A stretch of 64,000 nucleotides of DNA from Stutzerimonas stutzeri (GTDB taxonomy: Bacteria; Pseudomonadota; Gammaproteobacteria; Pseudomonadales; Pseudomonadaceae): assembly GCF_002909485.1 (NCBI RefSeq), contig NZ_PPXG01000006.1, positions 248,001 to 312,000 of the forward strand, in the 5' to 3' direction. Position numbers and translations under genes: made by a program. Of this stretch, positions 28,421 to 38,247 are shown in pieces. Within the stretch, counting starts at the first letter, position 1. Every line of letters starts with the position of its first letter. Below the pieces are notes generated by a model, which worked only from the letters and a program-made list of their open reading frames with translations, made no database searches and was not told where the DNA came from.

Positions 28421-29286
28421 TTGGTTTCCAGCACCTGTACCGGCAAGCAATCACCTTGAAGTGAATCGGGCAGTCTGATCTCAACGGCTACCGGCAGGTG
28501 GTCGGAAATCGGCAACGCCAACACATCGACGCGCTCAAGCGTCAGACTCGGACTCAGCAGGATGTGATCCAGGCAGCGCTGAGGCCGCCAGCTTGGAAAG
28601 GTTGCCTCGACTTGTGGCGCAAGCAGCCCGAGATCGCGTAGCGGCGAGTTTTCCAGCAGATCGTTGGCATGGGTATTCATATCGCCCATCAGCACTTGAT
28701 GACGGTAGCCGCCGATCAGTTCGCGGATATAGGCCAGCTGACGCGCCCGGGCTCCACCACCCAAGGCCAGATGCATCATCACCACGACCAGTGCATCCGG
28801 ACCTTCGCCAAAACGTAGCAGAATCGCACCGCGCCCCGAGGGGCCCGGCAGTGGATGATCCTCCAGGCCCTGCGGCTCCAGCCGGCTGAGCACACCATTG
28901 CTATGCTGAGCGAAACGCCCAAGATTGCGGTTGAGCTGCTGATACCAGTACGGGAATTCGCCCAGATGGGCCAGATGCTCGACCTGATTGACGTAGCCGG
29001 AGCGCATGCTGCCACCATCGGCTTCCTGCAACGCCACCAGGTCATAGTTGCCTAGCACCTCGCCGATGCGCTTCAGATTCCCAGCGCGCCCAGGGTGCGG
29101 CAGCAGGTGCTGCCAACTTCGCGTCAGGTAGTGGTGGTAGCGCTCGGTACTGATGCCCACCTGGATATTGAAACTGAGCAGTCGCAGCCGACCGTCCGCC
29201 GGCAGGCCGCTGCTGGCCAGGCAGTGCGGATTGACGCGAGCCTTCCCCGGCCCGGCAAGGCGAGGCGCGCTCCAACGCCGCAACAT
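28417..29286 (-). CDS. Endonuclease/exonuclease/phosphatase (EEP) family protein
   Basis: A 289-residue metal-dependent phosphodiesterase-fold protein. The family motifs are in order: RLLSFNIQVG near residue 35, QEADGG, MMHLALGGGA, GDMNTHAND with the catalytic Asp and Asn, and SDHLPVAVEI with the terminal Asp-His pair. The substrate (nucleic acid, phospholipid or other phosphodiester) cannot be told. It lies 6 bases after dsbA and overlaps the GGDEF gene by 4, so dsbA-EEP-GGDEF is probably one transcript. Confidence 0.88.
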   Translation of the reverse strand: MLRRWSAPRLAGPGKARVNPHCLASSGLPADGRLRLLSFNIQVGISTERYHHYLTRSWQHLLPHPGRAGNLKRIGEVLGNYDLVALQEADGGSMRSGYVNQVEHLAHLGEFPYWYQQLNRNLGRFAQHSNGVLSRLEPQGLEDHPLPGPSGRGAILLRFGEGPDALVVVMMHLALGGGARARQLAYIRELIGGYRHQVLMGDMNTHANDLLENSPLRDLGLLAPQVEATFPSWRPQRCLDHILLSPSLTLERVDVLALPISDHLPVAVEIRLPDSLQGDCLPVQVLETK

Positions 29287-29292
29287 TTTCGC

Positions 29293-29922
29293 TTACCGCG
29301 CTGCGCGTTCTTTTTCGATGAGGAAGTCGGCAACTTGCAACGTACGCTCAGGACCACCGGACGAGCCGAGGTCGAAGCGGTACTTGCCATTGACGATCAT
29401 CACCGGCACGCCGGTAATCTGATACGCCATGCCGAGCTTCTTCACCTGCTCCACGCGGCTGCGCACGCCGAAGGAGTTGTAGGCTTTGAGGAAGGTTTGC
29501 TTGTCGATGCCCTGCCCCGCGAGAAAATCACCCATTTCCTCAGGAGTAGCGAGCTTCTTGCGCTCCTGATGGTAGGCGGCGAACACGGCGTCATGCACCT
29601 TCGGTTCTACGCCCATCGACTCCAGCGTAATGAACAACTGCCCGTGAGCATTCCAGATACCGCCGAACATGGCAGGAAGCCGCTTGAACACAACATCGTC
29701 GGGGAGCTTCTCAGCCCACGGCTTGATGATCGGCTCGAACTGAAAGCAATGCGGGCAGCCGTACCAGAAAAGCTCGACCACCTCGATCTTGCTTGGCTCG
29801 GCAACCGGTACCGGGCTGCTCAGCTCGACATATTCCTTGCCGGCCTGGAACTCTGCTGCCTGGGCTGACAGGCCGAGCAGGCTCGCAGCGGTAAAAACGG
29901 CAGTGAGTAGGAAATTGCGCAT
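29293..29922 (-). CDS. dsbA: Thiol:disulfide interchange protein DsbA
   Basis: A 209-residue periplasmic oxidase that introduces disulfides into exported proteins. It has a signal peptide (cleaved near AQA|AE), the active site Cys56-Pro-His-Cys59 in FWYGCPHCFQFEP, and the cis-proline loop TGVPVMIVNG. The thioredoxin fold has the usual helical insertion. The partner for reoxidation would be DsbB, which is not in the window. It is followed directly by the EEP gene. Confidence 0.96.
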   Translation of the reverse strand: MRNFLLTAVFTAASLLGLSAQAAEFQAGKEYVELSSPVPVAEPSKIEVVELFWYGCPHCFQFEPIIKPWAEKLPDDVVFKRLPAMFGGIWNAHGQLFITLESMGVEPKVHDAVFAAYHQERKKLATPEEMGDFLAGQGIDKQTFLKAYNSFGVRSRVEQVKKLGMAYQITGVPVMIVNGKYRFDLGSSGGPERTLQVADFLIEKERAAR

Positions 29923-30040
29923 GAAATACTCCTGTTGACGACGGACCAGTGGCGCAACAGGCTGCAGTAAAACGGCCGGACTCGCCAGCGTTTTTCATGC
30001 ATCTGCGCCAGAGCCTGACGAAGATAGTGTAGCCAGCTGC

Positions 30041-30079
30041 AAAAACGCAAAAAGGCGTCGAGGCTTTGGCCCCGACGCC
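30041..30079 (-). terminator. Intrinsic terminator after cytochrome c4
   Basis: GGCGTCG pairs with CGACGCC, continued by GGC/GCC after an A-C mismatch (30054-30079). On the minus strand a TTTTT run and more T-rich sequence follow. It lies 24 bases beyond the cytochrome stop. Confidence 0.85.
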
Positions 30080-30103
30080 CTTGTGCTCAGACCGCCGACG
30101 GTG

Positions 30104-30736
30104 TCAGTGCAGGCCCTGGATGTAGCTGGACAGCGCTTCGATGTCCTTGTTGCTCAGCTTGGCGGCAACGCCACGCATGATCATTGAGTCGCCGTCGTTG
30201 GTGCGATCTCCTTCGCGGAAATCGGTCAACTGCTTGGCCGTGTAAGCGGCATGTTGACCACCCAGCTTGGGGAAACCGGCCAGATCATTGCCGACACCAT
30301 CGGGAGCATGGCAACCGGTACAGGCAGGCATGCCCTGATCGAGCTTGCCGCCACGGAACAGCTTCTCGCCCTGGGCCGCCAGAGCAGGATCGGCGTAGCC
30401 GACGCTTCCCTTCTGGCTGGCATAATAAGCGGCGATATCTTGCAGATCCTGATCGCTCAGCGGATCGAGCATGCCGGTCATTTCAAGCACCTTGCGACCG
30501 ACGCCTTCCGGCGCACCTGGGGTGCTTCCGGCTTTAATGTCCTGCAGTTGCTTGAGCAGATAACGCTCGCCCTGGCCAGCAAGTTTCGGGAAGTTCGGTG
30601 CAGGGCTGTTGCCGTCCGCACCATGGCAGGCGCCACACACTACAACTTTGCCCTGACCAGCTTCGGCGTCTCCAGCCGCGTGGGCCATACCGGTGATGCC
30701 AAGGGTCAACAGCAGACTCACGAGTACTTTGTTCAT
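30104..30736 (-). CDS. cc4: Cytochrome c4, diheme
   Basis: A 210-residue periplasmic diheme cytochrome carrying electrons to terminal oxidases. A signal peptide ends near AHA|AG. Heme-binding sites are Cys34-Gly-Ala-Cys37-His38 and Cys139-Thr-Gly-Cys142-His143, one in each half, showing the internal duplication of this family. Methionine axial ligands are expected in EMTGM (~88) and MIMRGVA (~185). It diverges from engB across a 266-base spacer. The gene order dsbA-cc4-engB is conserved in Pseudomonas as I recall it. Confidence 0.95.
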   Translation of the reverse strand: MNKVLVSLLLTLGITGMAHAAGDAEAGQGKVVVCGACHGADGNSPAPNFPKLAGQGERYLLKQLQDIKAGSTPGAPEGVGRKVLEMTGMLDPLSDQDLQDIAAYYASQKGSVGYADPALAAQGEKLFRGGKLDQGMPACTGCHAPDGVGNDLAGFPKLGGQHAAYTAKQLTDFREGDRTNDGDSMIMRGVAAKLSNKDIEALSSYIQGLH

Positions 30737-31002
30737 CAGCTAATCCAACTACGGCTAAGGGTTTTAAAGGGAAACTCATGGGCCGCGCACAGCCATCGGC
30801 CGGGGCGACGCTCGTTATAGTGGCACGCTGGGCACCCGCATCAGGCGGCGACCACCACCGCACAGCACCCGACTCAAGACTGGATACCACACGCGGCCCA
30901 ATATCAGGCCAAAGCGCACATAAAAACTGCGGCATTATATACTCCCGTTTCTGAAACGGAAACGAACCATTGCCGCACCTGCGCGCACTCACCGGAACGA
31001 CC
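30737..31002. promoter_or_regulatory. Divergent cc4-engB region with inverted repeat
   Basis: The spacer contains a perfect inverted repeat CCGTTTC-T-GAAACGG at 30945-30959, immediately right of the AT-rich ATTATATA (30934-30941) that could serve as a -10 region. The repeat lies ~45 bases before engB and ~210 bases before cc4. It could be a protein-binding site or an mRNA hairpin. No known operator matches. Confidence 0.4.
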
Positions 31003-31656
31003 ATGCTACCGAAAAACCCGATTCTCGGCCTTTGCCAACAGGCCACCTTCTTGATCAGCGCCGCCAAGGTCGATCAGTGCCCGGCCGATGAAGGTCTCGA
31101 AGTAGCCTTCGCCGGCCGCTCTAACGCGGGCAAGTCCAGCGCACTGAATACCCTGACCCACGCCAACCTGGCGCGTACCTCCAAGACGCCGGGTCGTACG
31201 CAGTTGCTCAACTTCTTCCGGCTCGACGACGAGCGTCGGCTGGTCGACCTGCCCGGTTACGGCTACGCGAAAGTGCCTATTCCGCTCAAACAGCACTGGC
31301 AACGCCACCTGGAAGCCTATCTGGGCAGCCGCGAGAGCCTGGCCGGCGTGTTCCTGATGATGGACATTCGCCATCCGTTGACCGAGTTCGACCGCATGAT
31401 GCTCGACTGGTCCAACGCCAGTCAGATGCCGTTACATATCCTTCTGACCAAGTCAGACAAATTGGCGTTTGGAGCAGCCAAGACTGCCCTGTTGACCATT
31501 CAGCGAGATATTCGCCAGAGATGGGGTGACGAGGTCAGCGTGCAACTGTTCTCCGCACCCAAGCGCCAGGGGATCGAGGAAGCCCAATTGGTGCTGGCGA
31601 GCTGGCTGGGGATGCTGGACGAGGCGGCCGAAGAAGAACAAGCGCCTGAGGCATAG
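31003..31656 (+). CDS. engB: Ribosome biogenesis GTPase EngB (YihA/YsxC)
   Basis: A 217-residue GTPase needed for late assembly of the 50S subunit. The G motifs are in order: GRSNAGKSS (G1), [10 protein letters not shown] (G3), TKSDK (G4) and SA (G5), with the family sequence [12 protein letters not shown] containing the G2 threonine. I chose the ATG at 31003, giving [17 protein letters not shown], since eleven extra residues from 30970 are not typical. The C-terminal acidic tail [16 protein letters not shown] is common in Pseudomonas. Confidence 0.93.
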   Translation: MLPKNPILGLCQQATFLISAAKVDQCPADEGLEVAFAGRSNAGKSSALNTLTHANLARTSKTPGRTQLLNFFRLDDERRLVDLPGYGYAKVPIPLKQHWQRHLEAYLGSRESLAGVFLMMDIRHPLTEFDRMMLDWSNASQMPLHILLTKSDKLAFGAAKTALLTIQRDIRQRWGDEVSVQLFSAPKRQGIEEAQLVLASWLGMLDEAAEEEQAPEA

Positions 31657-31739
31657 GGTGGGTCAGGCGTCGCCGATCCGCCGCAACACTGCGCCGAACC
31701 TCCGGCGGATGTGAAAACGACATCCGCCCTACGATGAAA
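31657..31739. repeat. Intergenic repeat with 9-bp inverted arms
   Basis: After engB the sequence has a GGGTGGGTC-type segment and a hairpin GGCGGATGT/ACATCCGCC at 31704-31728 followed by CTACG. Segments of the form TAGGGTGGATN...CATCCGCCCTA are common dispersed elements in P. stutzeri-like genomes. A related form occurs near 57235. It may also act as the end of the engB transcript. Confidence 0.55.
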
Positions 31740-31839
31740 GTCAGAACCAACCGCTAGAGACACTCCGCATCACGCCCCATCGATCACCGACAGGAGCCGG
31801 GGACGCCGAGAACGGCGCCCACCTAGCCTCAACGCATTT

Positions 31840-34716
31840 TCAATCGCGATAGGCATCAACCGGTACGCAGGCGCAGAACAGGTTGCGGTCGCCGTAGACA
31901 TTGTCCACGCGATTTACCGCCGGCCAATACTTGTGCGCGCGGGCATGCGCGCTCGGCGTCACCGCTTCGGCGATGCTGTACGGCCGATCCCACTCGCCGA
32001 TCACGTCAGCCAGGGTATGCGGTGCGCGCACCAGTGGATTGTTGTCCGCCGGCCACTCACCACCCTGCACCTTGGCGATCTCCGCGCGGATGCTCAGCAT
32101 CGCTTCGACGAAGCGATCCAGCTCGGCTTTCGACTCGCTCTCAGTGGGCTCGATCATCAGCGTACCGGGCACCGGGAAAGACATGGTCGGCGCGTGGAAG
32201 CCGTAATCCATCAGGCGCTTGGCAACGTCCTCCTCGCTTACACCCGTTTCGGCCTTAAGCGGGCGCAGGTCCAGGATGCACTCGTGGGCAACGCGGCCAT
32301 TGCGCCCGGCGTAGAGCACCGGGAAGGCGTCGCCCAGGCGCTTGGCCAGGTAGTTGGCACCGAGAATCGCCACTTCGGTGGCGTCGCGCAGCTGCGGCCC
32401 CATCATGGCGATGTACATCCAGCTGATCGGCAGAATGCTGGCGCTGCCCCAAGGCGCGGCGCTGACGGCGCCGTTGCCAGGCTGCGGGCCTTCCAGCTCG
32501 ACCACCGGGTGGTTGGCCACGAACGGCGCCAGGTGTGCCTTGACGCCGATCGGCCCCATGCCCGGACCGCCACCGCCGTGGGGGATGCAGAAAGTCTTGT
32601 GCAAGTTCATGTGCGAGACGTCGGCACCGATGTCCGCCGGCCGCGCCAGACCGACCTGGGCGTTGAGGTTGGCGCCATCCATGTACACCTGGCCACCTTG
32701 TGCGTGAATCGCAGCGCATATCTCACGCACGCCTTCCTCGTAGACGCCATGGGTCGACGGATAGGTGATCATCAGACAGGACAGTCGGTCACCGGCCTCG
32801 GCGGCCTTGCGCTTGAGGTCTTCCAAGTCGACGTTGCCGCCCTTGTCGCATTCGACGATGACCACACGCATGCTGACCATCTGCGCCGACGCCGGGTTGG
32901 TGCCATGCGCCGAGGACGGAATCAGGCAGATGTCGCGCTGCCCTTCGCCACGGCTCTCGTGGTACTTGCGGATTGCGACCAGGCCGGCGTACTCGCCCTG
33001 CGCCCCAGAGTTGGGCTGCATGCTGATCGCGTCGAAGCCGGTGATCGCGCAGAGCCAGGATTCCAGCTCTTCGATCATCAGCTTGTAGCCCAGCGCCTGA
33101 CCGCGCGGAACGAACGGATGCAGATTGGCGAACTCGGCCCAGGTGATCGGGATCATCTCGCTGGTTGCGTTGAGCTTCATGGTGCAGGAGCCGAGCGGGA
33201 TCATCGCCTGGTTCAGCGCCAGATCCTTGTTTTCCAGCTGCTTGAGGTAGCGCAGCATCTCGGTTTCGCTGTGGTGTGTGTTGAACACCGGATGGCTGAG
33301 GTAGTTGCTCTGGCGCAGCAACGCCTCGGGGATTCCACCCGGTACCTCGCTGGCATCCAGCGCGGCGATGTCGAGGCCGTGATCAGCGCCGAGGAAGATC
33401 GCCAGCAGCTGCTCAACGGTGCGCTCGTCGCAGGTCTCATCGAGGCTGACACCCAGCATGCCGCGACCGAGAATGCGCAGATTGATCTGCGCCGCTTCGG
33501 CGCTTTCGATGATCGCGGTCTGCGCGCCACCGACTTCGAGAGTCAGCGTGTCGAAGAAATGCTGATTGAGGCGAACGATGCCCTTCTGCTCCAGGCCGGC
33601 AGCGAGGATGGCGGTCAGCCGGTGCACACGCTGAGCAATGCGCTTGAGGCCCTGCGGGCCGTGGTACACGGCGTAGAAACCGGCGATATTGGCTAACAGC
33701 ACCTGCGCGGTACAGATGTTGGAATTGGCCTTCTCGCGGCGAATGTGCTGTTCGCGGGTCTGCAGCGCCATGCGCAGTGCGGTGTTGCCGCGGGCGTCCT
33801 TGGAGACACCGATGATGCGTCCCGGCATGCCGCGCTTGAACTCGTCGCGACTGGCGAAATAGGCCGCATGCGGGCCACCGTAACCCATCGGCACGCCGAA
33901 GCGCTGGGTCGAGCCGAGTACCACGTCGGCTCCCAGCTCGCCCGGCGGGGTCAGCAGCAGAAGGCTGAGCAGATCGGCGGCGACGCAGGCCAGCGCCTGC
34001 TGGGCGTGCAGCTGTTCGATGGCCGGACGCAGATCGCGAATCTCGCCATGGGTGTCCGGGTACTGCAGCAGCGCGCCGAATACCTCGTGCCCGGCCAGCT
34101 CGTCCAGCGTGCCGACCACCAGCTCGAAGCCGAACGCTTCGGCGCGGGTCTGCACAACCGAAAGTGTCTGCGGGTGGCAATTCTCGTCGACGAAGAAGCG
34201 ATTGCTCTTGCTCTTGGCCATGCGTCGGGCCAGGGTCATGGCCTCGGCCGCTGCGGTCGCCTCATCGAGCAACGAGGCGTTGGCCAGGTCAAGACCGGTG
34301 AGGTCGATGATCATCTGCTGATAGTTGAGCAGCGCTTCCAGTCGGCCCTGGGCGATTTCGGGCTGATAGGGGGTGTAGGCGGTGTACCAGCCTGGGTTCT
34401 CCAGCACGTTGCGCAGGATTACCGGCGGGGTGATGGTGCCGTGGTAGCCCATGCCGATCAGGCTGGTCCAGAGCTGATTCTGCTCCGCGTAGCCACGCAG
34501 CTTGCCCAGCGCGGCCTGCTCGTCCAGCGCAGGCGGCAGGCTCAGCTCGCCCTGCAGACGGATCGCCGGCGGCACGGTTTGCTCGACCAACTGCTCACGA
34601 CTGGTCAGGCCCAGGGCGTCGAGCATGGCCTGCTGTTCACCCTGATCCGGCCCAAGGTGGCGGCGCAGGAAGGCATCGGATTGCTGGAGTTGGGAAAGGC
34701 TCGGCATATACGGCAT
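31840..34716 (-). CDS. gcvP: Glycine dehydrogenase (decarboxylating), P-protein
   Basis: A 958-residue PLP enzyme that decarboxylates glycine and passes the aminomethyl group to the lipoyl arm of GcvH. The N-terminal half carries [19 protein letters not shown] and the C-terminal half the PLP-lysine motif [20 protein letters not shown]. The size is that of the fused homodimeric P-protein. I chose the ATG at 34716 because upstream codons read through the gcvH-gcvP terminator. A second in-frame ATG three codons later is also possible. It is last in gcvT-gcvH-gcvP. Confidence 0.95.
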   Translation of the reverse strand: MPYMPSLSQLQQSDAFLRRHLGPDQGEQQAMLDALGLTSREQLVEQTVPPAIRLQGELSLPPALDEQAALGKLRGYAEQNQLWTSLIGMGYHGTITPPVILRNVLENPGWYTAYTPYQPEIAQGRLEALLNYQQMIIDLTGLDLANASLLDEATAAAEAMTLARRMAKSKSNRFFVDENCHPQTLSVVQTRAEAFGFELVVGTLDELAGHEVFGALLQYPDTHGEIRDLRPAIEQLHAQQALACVAADLLSLLLLTPPGELGADVVLGSTQRFGVPMGYGGPHAAYFASRDEFKRGMPGRIIGVSKDARGNTALRMALQTREQHIRREKANSNICTAQVLLANIAGFYAVYHGPQGLKRIAQRVHRLTAILAAGLEQKGIVRLNQHFFDTLTLEVGGAQTAIIESAEAAQINLRILGRGMLGVSLDETCDERTVEQLLAIFLGADHGLDIAALDASEVPGGIPEALLRQSNYLSHPVFNTHHSETEMLRYLKQLENKDLALNQAMIPLGSCTMKLNATSEMIPITWAEFANLHPFVPRGQALGYKLMIEELESWLCAITGFDAISMQPNSGAQGEYAGLVAIRKYHESRGEGQRDICLIPSSAHGTNPASAQMVSMRVVIVECDKGGNVDLEDLKRKAAEAGDRLSCLMITYPSTHGVYEEGVREICAAIHAQGGQVYMDGANLNAQVGLARPADIGADVSHMNLHKTFCIPHGGGGPGMGPIGVKAHLAPFVANHPVVELEGPQPGNGAVSAAPWGSASILPISWMYIAMMGPQLRDATEVAILGANYLAKRLGDAFPVLYAGRNGRVAHECILDLRPLKAETGVSEEDVAKRLMDYGFHAPTMSFPVPGTLMIEPTESESKAELDRFVEAMLSIRAEIAKVQGGEWPADNNPLVRAPHTLADVIGEWDRPYSIAEAVTPSAHARAHKYWPAVNRVDNVYGDRNLFCACVPVDAYRD

Positions 34717-34738
34717 GGTCGCTACTCTCGGAAAAAAC

Positions 34739-34764
34739 AAAAGCCCCGACAGAGCGGGGCTTTT
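34739..34764 (-). terminator. Intrinsic terminator between gcvH and gcvP
   Basis: AAAAGCCCCG pairs with CGGGGCTTTT in a 10-bp stem with a 6-base loop. The T run belongs to the stem, so it is bidirectional in form. It lies 12 bases after the gcvH stop and ~20 bases before gcvP, so gcvP should be expressed by read-through or from its own promoter. Confidence 0.85.
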
Positions 34765-34775
34765 GCAGATGATGC

Positions 34776-35165
34776 TTAGGCGTCGGCGTCGCAGGCGGCC
34801 TGGTAACCGGCTGCGTCGAGCAGCTTGTCCAGTTCCGATTTGTCGCTCGGCTGCAGGCGGAAGAACCAACTGCCGTAGGGATCGCTATTGACCAGTTCGG
34901 GCGAATCGGCCAGCGCCTCGTTGATCGCGATCACCTCGCCGGACACCGGCGCATAGATGTCGGATGCGGCTTTCACCGATTCGACCACGCCGGCTTCCTG
35001 GCCGGCATTGAGCTGTCGCCCGACTTCGGGCAGCTCGACATAGACCACATCTCCCAGCGCCTCCTGGGCGTGATCGGAGATACCGACGGTGATGCTGCCG
35101 TCCGCTTCGAGACGGGCCCACTCGTGGCTGGCGGCGTAACGCAGATCGCTGGGGATATCGCTCAT
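34776..35165 (-). CDS. gcvH: Glycine cleavage system H protein
   Basis: A 129-residue lipoyl carrier that shuttles the aminomethyl group between GcvP, GcvT and Lpd. The lipoylated residue is Lys65 in [18 protein letters not shown]. The ATG at 35165 gives the usual N-terminus [16 protein letters not shown]. It is 52 bases after gcvT. Confidence 0.96.
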   Translation of the reverse strand: MSDIPSDLRYAASHEWARLEADGSITVGISDHAQEALGDVVYVELPEVGRQLNAGQEAGVVESVKAASDIYAPVSGEVIAINEALADSPELVNSDPYGSWFFRLQPSDKSELDKLLDAAGYQAACDADA

Positions 35166-35217
35166 TATTGTGTCCTCAAGGCTGTTGACAGCAGTCGCGC
35201 AAAACAGTCGGTCGAAT

Positions 35218-36300
35218 TTACACCAGTACCTTGCCGTGCCGCACGAATGTCGGCTGCACCACCCGCACCGGATACCACTTGCCACGAATCTCCACTTCCG
35301 CGCGCTCGGCGGTCCCGGCCGGCACGCGGGCCAACGCGATGGATTTGCCAAGCGTAGGAGAAAAACTGCCGCTGGTGATTTCGCCGTCACCGATGCCATT
35401 CACCCGCACCACTTGGTGGGCGCGCAACACACCGCGCTCTTCCAGCACCAGCCCGACCAGCTTCGGCAGGTCGTCACGCGCCCGCTCCTGCTCCAGAGCG
35501 GCACGACCAACGAAGCCGCGCTCGGCCGGTTCCCAGGCCACGGTCCAGCCCATGTTTGCGGCCAATGGCGACACCTCTTCGGTCATATCCTGGCCATACA
35601 GGTTCAGGCCGGCCTCCAGCCGCAGCGTGTCGCGTGCCCCGAGACCGATAGGCGAGATACCGGCGCCGACAAGCTCACTGAGAAAATCTGGCGCTTGGTC
35701 AGCGGGCAGGATAATTTCCAAACCATCCTCGCCGGTGTAACCGGTACGGCCGATGAACCAGTCGCCATCGGGCATGCCTTGGAACGGCTTGAGCTCACGG
35801 ACCAATGCCGCACGGGTCTGGTTGAGCAATTCGGCCGTACGAGCCCGTGCGTGAGGACCCTGGATAGCCAGCATGGCCAGCTCTGGCCGCTCCCTCACTT
35901 CAACCGCGAACCCATCCGCCTGGGTTTGCATCCACGCCAGGTCTTTCTCCCGGGTGCTGGCATTGACCACCAGGCGATATCCCCAGTCGGTGAGGTAAAC
36001 GATCAGATCATCGATGACGCCGCCGCGCTCGTTGAGCATCGCGCTATAGAGCGCCCGGCCCGTGCTCTTCAGGCGCGCCACATCGTTGGCCAGCAGGTGC
36101 TGCAGATAGGCGGTAGCTTGCTCGCCTGCCACATCGACGACAGTCATGTGTGAGACGTCGAACACTCCGCAGTCACGTCTCACCTGGTGATGTTCTTCTA
36201 CCTGGGAGCCGTAATGAAGCGGCATGTCCCAGCCACCGAAATCGACCATTTTAGCGCCGAGCGCAAGGTGCTGATCGTATAGGGGAGTACGCTGACCCAT
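35218..36300 (-). CDS. gcvT: Aminomethyltransferase, glycine cleavage T protein
   Basis: A 360-residue folate-dependent enzyme that releases ammonia from the aminomethyl-lipoyl group and forms methylene-THF. It begins [20 protein letters not shown] at the ATG at 36300, behind AGAAGGAGA. Family motifs include [33 protein letters not shown] and the [12 protein letters not shown] loop. It is the first gene of the gcvTHP cluster. A -10-like TACAAT lies ~95 bases upstream. No glycine riboswitch was found in the leader. Confidence 0.95.
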   Translation of the reverse strand: MGQRTPLYDQHLALGAKMVDFGGWDMPLHYGSQVEEHHQVRRDCGVFDVSHMTVVDVAGEQATAYLQHLLANDVARLKSTGRALYSAMLNERGGVIDDLIVYLTDWGYRLVVNASTREKDLAWMQTQADGFAVEVRERPELAMLAIQGPHARARTAELLNQTRAALVRELKPFQGMPDGDWFIGRTGYTGEDGLEIILPADQAPDFLSELVGAGISPIGLGARDTLRLEAGLNLYGQDMTEEVSPLAANMGWTVAWEPAERGFVGRAALEQERARDDLPKLVGLVLEERGVLRAHQVVRVNGIGDGEITSGSFSPTLGKSIALARVPAGTAERAEVEIRGKWYPVRVVQPTFVRHGKVLV

Positions 36301-36513
36301 GGGTGTCTCCTTCTGGGCAGGTCGCCGAATCGGCATTGGAAAAGCCAGTAAAACTGATCCACGTAGGACCAGCGACTTTCGAATGGCGCGCATTGTAGCC
36401 CCAAGGTGGCGACAGGTCACGGCGCATCAGGTGGGAGGAGACTGGAGGTTGCGCGGGCACCAACTGCCGCCAGCCCGCCTCGCTCAGAGCCCTGCCGGAA
36501 TCGCCTGCGGTCG

Positions 36514-38130
36514 CTAGCCAAGCCGCCTTGCCGAGCGGCGAATCAGCAGCACGACGGGCAACAGCCCCACCAGCACCAGAGTCAGCGCCGGTAGCGAGGC
36601 GCGGGCCCATTCCCCCTCGCTCGTCATCTCGAAAATGCGCACCGCCAGGGTGTCCCAACCGAAAGGACGCATCAGCAGGGTAGCCGGCATCTCCTTGAGA
36701 ACATCGACGAACACCAAAAGCGCGGCGCTCAAGGTGCCCGGCAGCAGCAACGGCAGGTAGACACGAAAGAACAGCGCCGGGCCACCGACACCCAGGCTGC
36801 GTGACGCCTGCGGTAGCGATGGGCGGATCCGCGCCAGAGCGTTCTCCAACGGGCCGAAAGCGACGGCCATGAAACGGATCAGATAAGCCAGCAGCAAGGC
36901 CCCGAGGCTACCGAGCAGGATCGGCTTGCCGGCACCGCCAAGCCAGCTGGACAGCGGCATCACCATGTGCCGATCGAGATAGCTGAACGCCAGCATGATC
37001 GACACTGCCAGCACTGACCCAGGCAGGGCGTAACCGACGTTGGCCAGGGCCACCGCACTGCGGATCGAACGGACCGGAGCCTGCCGTCGGGCGAATGCCA
37101 GCAACAGCGCTACCGTCACGGTGATCAGCGCAGCCATGCCGCCGAGATATAGGGTGTGCAGGATCAACCCTGCGTACCGATCGTCGAGGTCGAAGCGACC
37201 GCGTTGCCAGAGCCAGGCGAGCAACTGCAGTACCGGAATGACGAACGCGCAAATGAACACCAGTCCGCACCAGGCACTCGCCGCAAAGGCCTTCATACCC
37301 GTCAGCCGGTAGAGCGCTGCGGATCGTGCACGCTCGTTCGCGGGCCGCGCCGCACCGCGTGCACGGCGCTCGCCGTAGAGCACCAGCATCACGGCAAGCA
37401 GCAGCAGACTGGCCAGCTGGGTAGCACTGGTGAGACTGAAGAAGCCGTACCAGGTTTTGTAGATGGCGGTGGTGAAGGTATCGAAGTTGAACACCGACAC
37501 CGCACCGAAATCAGCCAAGGTTTCCATCATCGCCAAGGCCAGGCCGGCGCCGATGGCCGGGCGAGCCATTGGCAACGCCACCCGCCAGAACGCCTGCCAC
37601 GGCGACTGCCCGAGCACCCGCGCCGCCTCCATTAGCCCTTTGCCCTGAGCGAGAAACGCCGAGCGCGCCAGCAAATAGACATAGGGATAGAACACCAGCA
37701 CCAGCACCGCGATGACGCCACCGGTCGAACGCACCCGTGGAAAGCGGACACCGCTGCCGAACCACTCGCGCGCCAGACTCTGCACCGGCCCCGAGAAATC
37801 CAGCAAACCGATGAAAACGAACGCCAGCACGTAGGCGGGAATTGCAAAAGGCAGCATCAGCGCCCAGTCCAGCCATCGACGGCCGGGAAACTCACACAGC
37901 GCCGTCAGCCAGGCAAGACTGACACCGAGCACGACCACTCCGGTGCCCACGCCCAGCACCAGCGTCAACGTATTGCCGAGCAGCCGAGGCATCTGCGTAT
38001 CCCACAGATGTGCCCAGATTTCGTGGTCGATGGTGCCCCAGCTGAACAGCAGAATACTCAGCGGCAACAACACCAGTGCGGCAACAGCGAAGGTGATGGG
38101 ATACCAGCGGCGCTCGACAGGATGGGACAC
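36514..38130 (-). CDS. Fe(III) ABC transporter permease (FbpB/SfuB-like)
   Basis: A 538-residue inner-membrane permease with two six-helix halves, as in ferric-ion transporters. Each half has the EAA-type loop: LMEAARVLGQSPWQAFWRVALP in the first and LPQASRSLGVGGPALFFRVYLP in the second. It begins at a GTG (38130) rather than ATG. It follows the binding-protein gene across a terminator-like hairpin. No ATPase gene is adjacent, so the ATP-binding subunit must be encoded elsewhere. Iron as substrate is inferred from the partner protein. Confidence 0.9.
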   Translation of the reverse strand: MSHPVERRWYPITFAVAALVLLPLSILLFSWGTIDHEIWAHLWDTQMPRLLGNTLTLVLGVGTGVVVLGVSLAWLTALCEFPGRRWLDWALMLPFAIPAYVLAFVFIGLLDFSGPVQSLAREWFGSGVRFPRVRSTGGVIAVLVLVFYPYVYLLARSAFLAQGKGLMEAARVLGQSPWQAFWRVALPMARPAIGAGLALAMMETLADFGAVSVFNFDTFTTAIYKTWYGFFSLTSATQLASLLLLAVMLVLYGERRARGAARPANERARSAALYRLTGMKAFAASAWCGLVFICAFVIPVLQLLAWLWQRGRFDLDDRYAGLILHTLYLGGMAALITVTVALLLAFARRQAPVRSIRSAVALANVGYALPGSVLAVSIMLAFSYLDRHMVMPLSSWLGGAGKPILLGSLGALLLAYLIRFMAVAFGPLENALARIRPSLPQASRSLGVGGPALFFRVYLPLLLPGTLSAALLVFVDVLKEMPATLLMRPFGWDTLAVRIFEMTSEGEWARASLPALTLVLVGLLPVVLLIRRSARRLG

Positions 38131-38142
38131 TCAAGCCTCGAC

Positions 38143-38177
38143 AGCAAAAAAGACAACGCCCCGGACCAGGCCGGGGC
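38143..38177 (-). terminator. Attenuator-like terminator between Fe binding protein and permease
   Basis: GCCCCGG pairs with CCGGGGC in a 7-bp stem with a 6-base loop (38158-38177). On the minus strand it is followed by GTTGTCTTTTTT. It should reduce transcription into the permease gene relative to the abundant binding protein. Confidence 0.7.
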
Positions 38178-38247
38178 GCCGAGTATAACCGCAGCGGCGA
38201 ACGTCCCGGCTGAGCCGTACGCTACCGCTGAAGCGCGCGCGGACGGA

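Noticed and set aside
31933..33696. 587-codon plus-strand frame opposite gcvP
   Set aside because: GcvP on the minus strand has all expected motifs; the opposite frame is a codon-bias artefact.
36301..36513. Possible glycine riboswitch upstream of gcvT
   Set aside because: The short leader lacks the conserved glycine-aptamer cores; only a simple promoter-like TACAAT is visible.
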